Of a stretch of DNA of 24,264 nucleotides, positions 22,734-24,264 are shown one piece after another. A program made the translations under genes and the position numbers. The notes below the pieces were generated by a model that saw nothing but the letters and a program-made list of their open reading frames with translations, did no database searches and was not told the DNA's origin. Source of the stretch: Myxococcales bacterium UBA1238 (GTDB taxonomy: Bacteria > Myxococcota_A > Bradymonadia > UBA7976 > UBA1532); the NCBI GenBank assembly GCA_002309015.1, contig DBWM01000018.1, forward strand, positions 61,674-85,937. The letters run 5' to 3'. The first letter of the stretch is position 1. The number at the start of each line of letters is the position of its first letter.

Positions 22734-24107
22734 ATGTCCGAAACCCATCAGCGCTCCATCAGCGCAAGAGGCGCGCTTTGTATCGTCGCAGGCTCGATGC
22801 TCGGTGTGGGCATTTTTCTTTCGCCGGTCCAGATGGCCGCCCTCATTCAATCGCCGCTGGCGTATTTTGGGGTTTGGATTTTTGCTGCAGTGATCGTGCT
22901 CGGGGGTTCGGTCGCTTACGCGGAGCTCGCGACGGCGTTTCCCCATGCGGGCGGCGATTACGTCTATCACCGTCAGATTTTTGGGCCTTCGGTGGCCTTT
23001 GCGAGCGGCTGGGCGCTGTTTGCGGGCATTTTTTCGGGCTCGATCGCGGCGGTCGCTGTGGCGATGTGCCAGTTTCAGCTGCATACCCTGACGGGCATCG
23101 ATTTTAATGCGCCCGTTTTTGAGCTCTTCGGATTCACCCTCCGGCGATCGGCGCTTTTGGGCGTAGGGATCGTGCTCCTCTTTACCCTGCTGAACGTGCG
23201 GGGCATCTCGCTCTCGGAAGGCGTTCAAAAACTCTGCACGCTGGTGCCTCTGGGGATTCTGACCCTTTTGGCGCTGGTCGCTCTCGGCTTCTTCTTCAGC
23301 GGCAGCACAAATCCCAAACCGGCGGAAGCCCCCGTTCCCGTCACCCTGAGCGCGCTCGTGGGCGGATATTTGCTCGCTTACTTCGCTTACTCGGGCTGGA
23401 ATGCGGTGACTTACGTGGCGGGCGAAGTCAAAGATCCCACGCGCAACATTCCCCGGGCGCTTTGCGGTGGCGCCGGCATCGTGGCAGGCCTCTATTTGCT
23501 GCTGAACATCATCTTCTTTTTGCTGCTCGGGCCTCAGGGACTCGCGGAATCGAACGAAGCGGGATCGGCCCTCGCGCGGAACCTCTTTGGACGCGGCGCC
23601 GAACTCGCCATGAACGGCCTCATTTTGATCTGCCTTGCGGCCACATTGAACGCGAGCATTCTGGGCGGCGGTCGCATCGCCTACGCGATGGCCAAAGACG
23701 GCGCATTCCTCAAACGCGCGGCCACCCTCAACCCCAAAACCGGCACACCGAGCTTCGCCCTCTGGCTACAGGCGGCCTGGTCCTCGATCCTCATCCTCTC
23801 CAACAGCTTCGATCAGCTCCTCGCCGCGGTCAGCCTCACCATGCTCTGCACCGGATCCCTCACGGTCCTCTCGTTCTTCGCGCTCCGCCTCAAACAACCC
23901 GCATCGAAGGAGCGCTGGCGCGCGTTCGGGTATCCCTGGCTGCCCGCCCTCTATCTGATCTCGTCGGCCCTCGTGCTCACCGTCAAGCTGTACGAAGCAT
24001 TCGTTAATTTTGGGCGGGATGACGCCCCGCTGCTGGGGTTGGTGATCGTGCTCGTCGCATTTGCGGCGCATGCGATTTATCGAAGGATGAAGGTCGCGTC
24101 GAGGTGA
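22734..24107 (+). CDS. APC-superfamily amino-acid permease
   Basis: 457 residues with about twelve hydrophobic segments, in the inner membrane. The first segment has the family signature GSMLGVGIFLSP (unwound TM1 substrate site), followed by the AYAELATAFPHAGGDYVYHRQIFG motif typical of amino acid/polyamine/organocation (APC) transporters of the LAT-like/basic APC branch. TM6 region AYFAYSGWNAVTYVAGEVKDPTRNIPRAL is also diagnostic. Substrate cannot be read from the sequence; amino acids taken up by proton symport or exchange are the usual case. Start ATG 22734 has GAAAGG about eight bases upstream. It stands alone on the plus strand; a TATAAG at about 22703 may be part of a promoter, but no matching -35 was seen. 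Confidence 0.92.
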   Translation: MSETHQRSISARGALCIVAGSMLGVGIFLSPVQMAALIQSPLAYFGVWIFAAVIVLGGSVAYAELATAFPHAGGDYVYHRQIFGPSVAFASGWALFAGIFSGSIAAVAVAMCQFQLHTLTGIDFNAPVFELFGFTLRRSALLGVGIVLLFTLLNVRGISLSEGVQKLCTLVPLGILTLLALVALGFFFSGSTNPKPAEAPVPVTLSALVGGYLLAYFAYSGWNAVTYVAGEVKDPTRNIPRALCGGAGIVAGLYLLLNIIFFLLLGPQGLAESNEAGSALARNLFGRGAELAMNGLILICLAATLNASILGGGRIAYAMAKDGAFLKRAATLNPKTGTPSFALWLQAAWSSILILSNSFDQLLAAVSLTMLCTGSLTVLSFFALRLKQPASKERWRAFGYPWLPALYLISSALVLTVKLYEAFVNFGRDDAPLLGLVIVLVAFAAHAIYRRMKVASR

Positions 24108-24231
24108 AGGGTATTGGAGGTGGGGATTCCTTTAGGTTGGGTGGGCGTAAATTTCTGGAGTTGGTGGGCTGGGTTTATTTTTGGGAGAGATTGGGCGGAG
24201 GTGATGGGGGTTGGTTTTCGTTTCGTGGCTT
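24108..24231 (+). other. G/T-rich, C-poor intergenic tract
   Basis: Directly after the permease stop the plus strand becomes dense in G and T with very few C, containing many GGG and GGGG runs such as GGTTGGGTGGGCG and GGTGATGGGGGTTGG. No coding frame is convincing. The runs could allow G-quadruplex formation in the transcript or the plus strand. Confidence 0.6.
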
Positions 24232-24264
24232 TTTAATCATTTACTCGATCTCGGTACGCAGGGA

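Noticed and set aside
24175..24240. 21-codon minus-strand frame MIKKPRNENQPPSPPP... in the G/T-rich tract
   Set aside because: Too short and explained by the base composition of the tract.

Overview
The window reads as a chromosomal segment of a moderately GC-rich Gram-negative bacterium. Lipid-anchor and periplasmic-type exports, a full Bat aerotolerance operon, a DUF507 protein, tandem pre-peptidase C-terminal (PPC) domains and an internal segment resembling a MYXO-CTERM sorting signal together suggest a deltaproteobacterial-type lineage (Myxococcota, Bdellovibrionota or a relative). This placement is inference and only moderately secure. I saw no rRNA, tRNA, CRISPR array, insertion sequence, integrase or phage gene.

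Left part (1-9109). The window opens inside ahcY (S-adenosylhomocysteine hydrolase). A cell-envelope group follows: an M23 zinc endopeptidase (776-2212), a translationally coupled membrane protein with Ig-like folds (2212-3675), a DUF342/FapA-type beta-helix protein (3764-5149), and an N-acetylmuramoyl-L-alanine amidase fused in frame, through a sorting-signal-like segment and a second signal-peptide-like segment, to a PD40/TolB-type propeller (5181-7082). Two RNA-modification and RNA-processing genes, mnmA and rnc, come next. A convergent DUF507 gene on the minus strand follows, with a rho-independent terminator facing rnc.

Centre (9745-20023). An eight-gene plus-strand operon, moxR - DUF58 - DUF4381-position membrane protein - batA - batB - batC - batD - batE, has stop/start overlaps at five of its seven junctions. 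It encodes an AAA+ MoxR ATPase, three von Willebrand A-type proteins, two membrane proteins with a similar cytoplasmic helical domain, and two TPR proteins. This is the standard inventory of a MoxR/VWA envelope-stress or aerotolerance complex. Two members are unusual. The DUF4381-position protein has a long acidic cytoplasmic tail built from a 14-residue tandem repeat of about 11 units. BatC carries two PPC-like domains between its TPR region and its Gln/Asp linker.

Right part (20024-24264). A 327-base gene-free interval contains several perfect palindromes. Then come a macro-domain gene and an overlapping SAM-dependent methyltransferase gene (both minus), a divergent exported Gly-rich protein of unknown function, and an APC-family amino-acid permease. 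The window ends in a strikingly G/T-rich, C-poor stretch. Across the whole window the palindrome CGATCG, often as GCGATCGC, is much more common than composition predicts.
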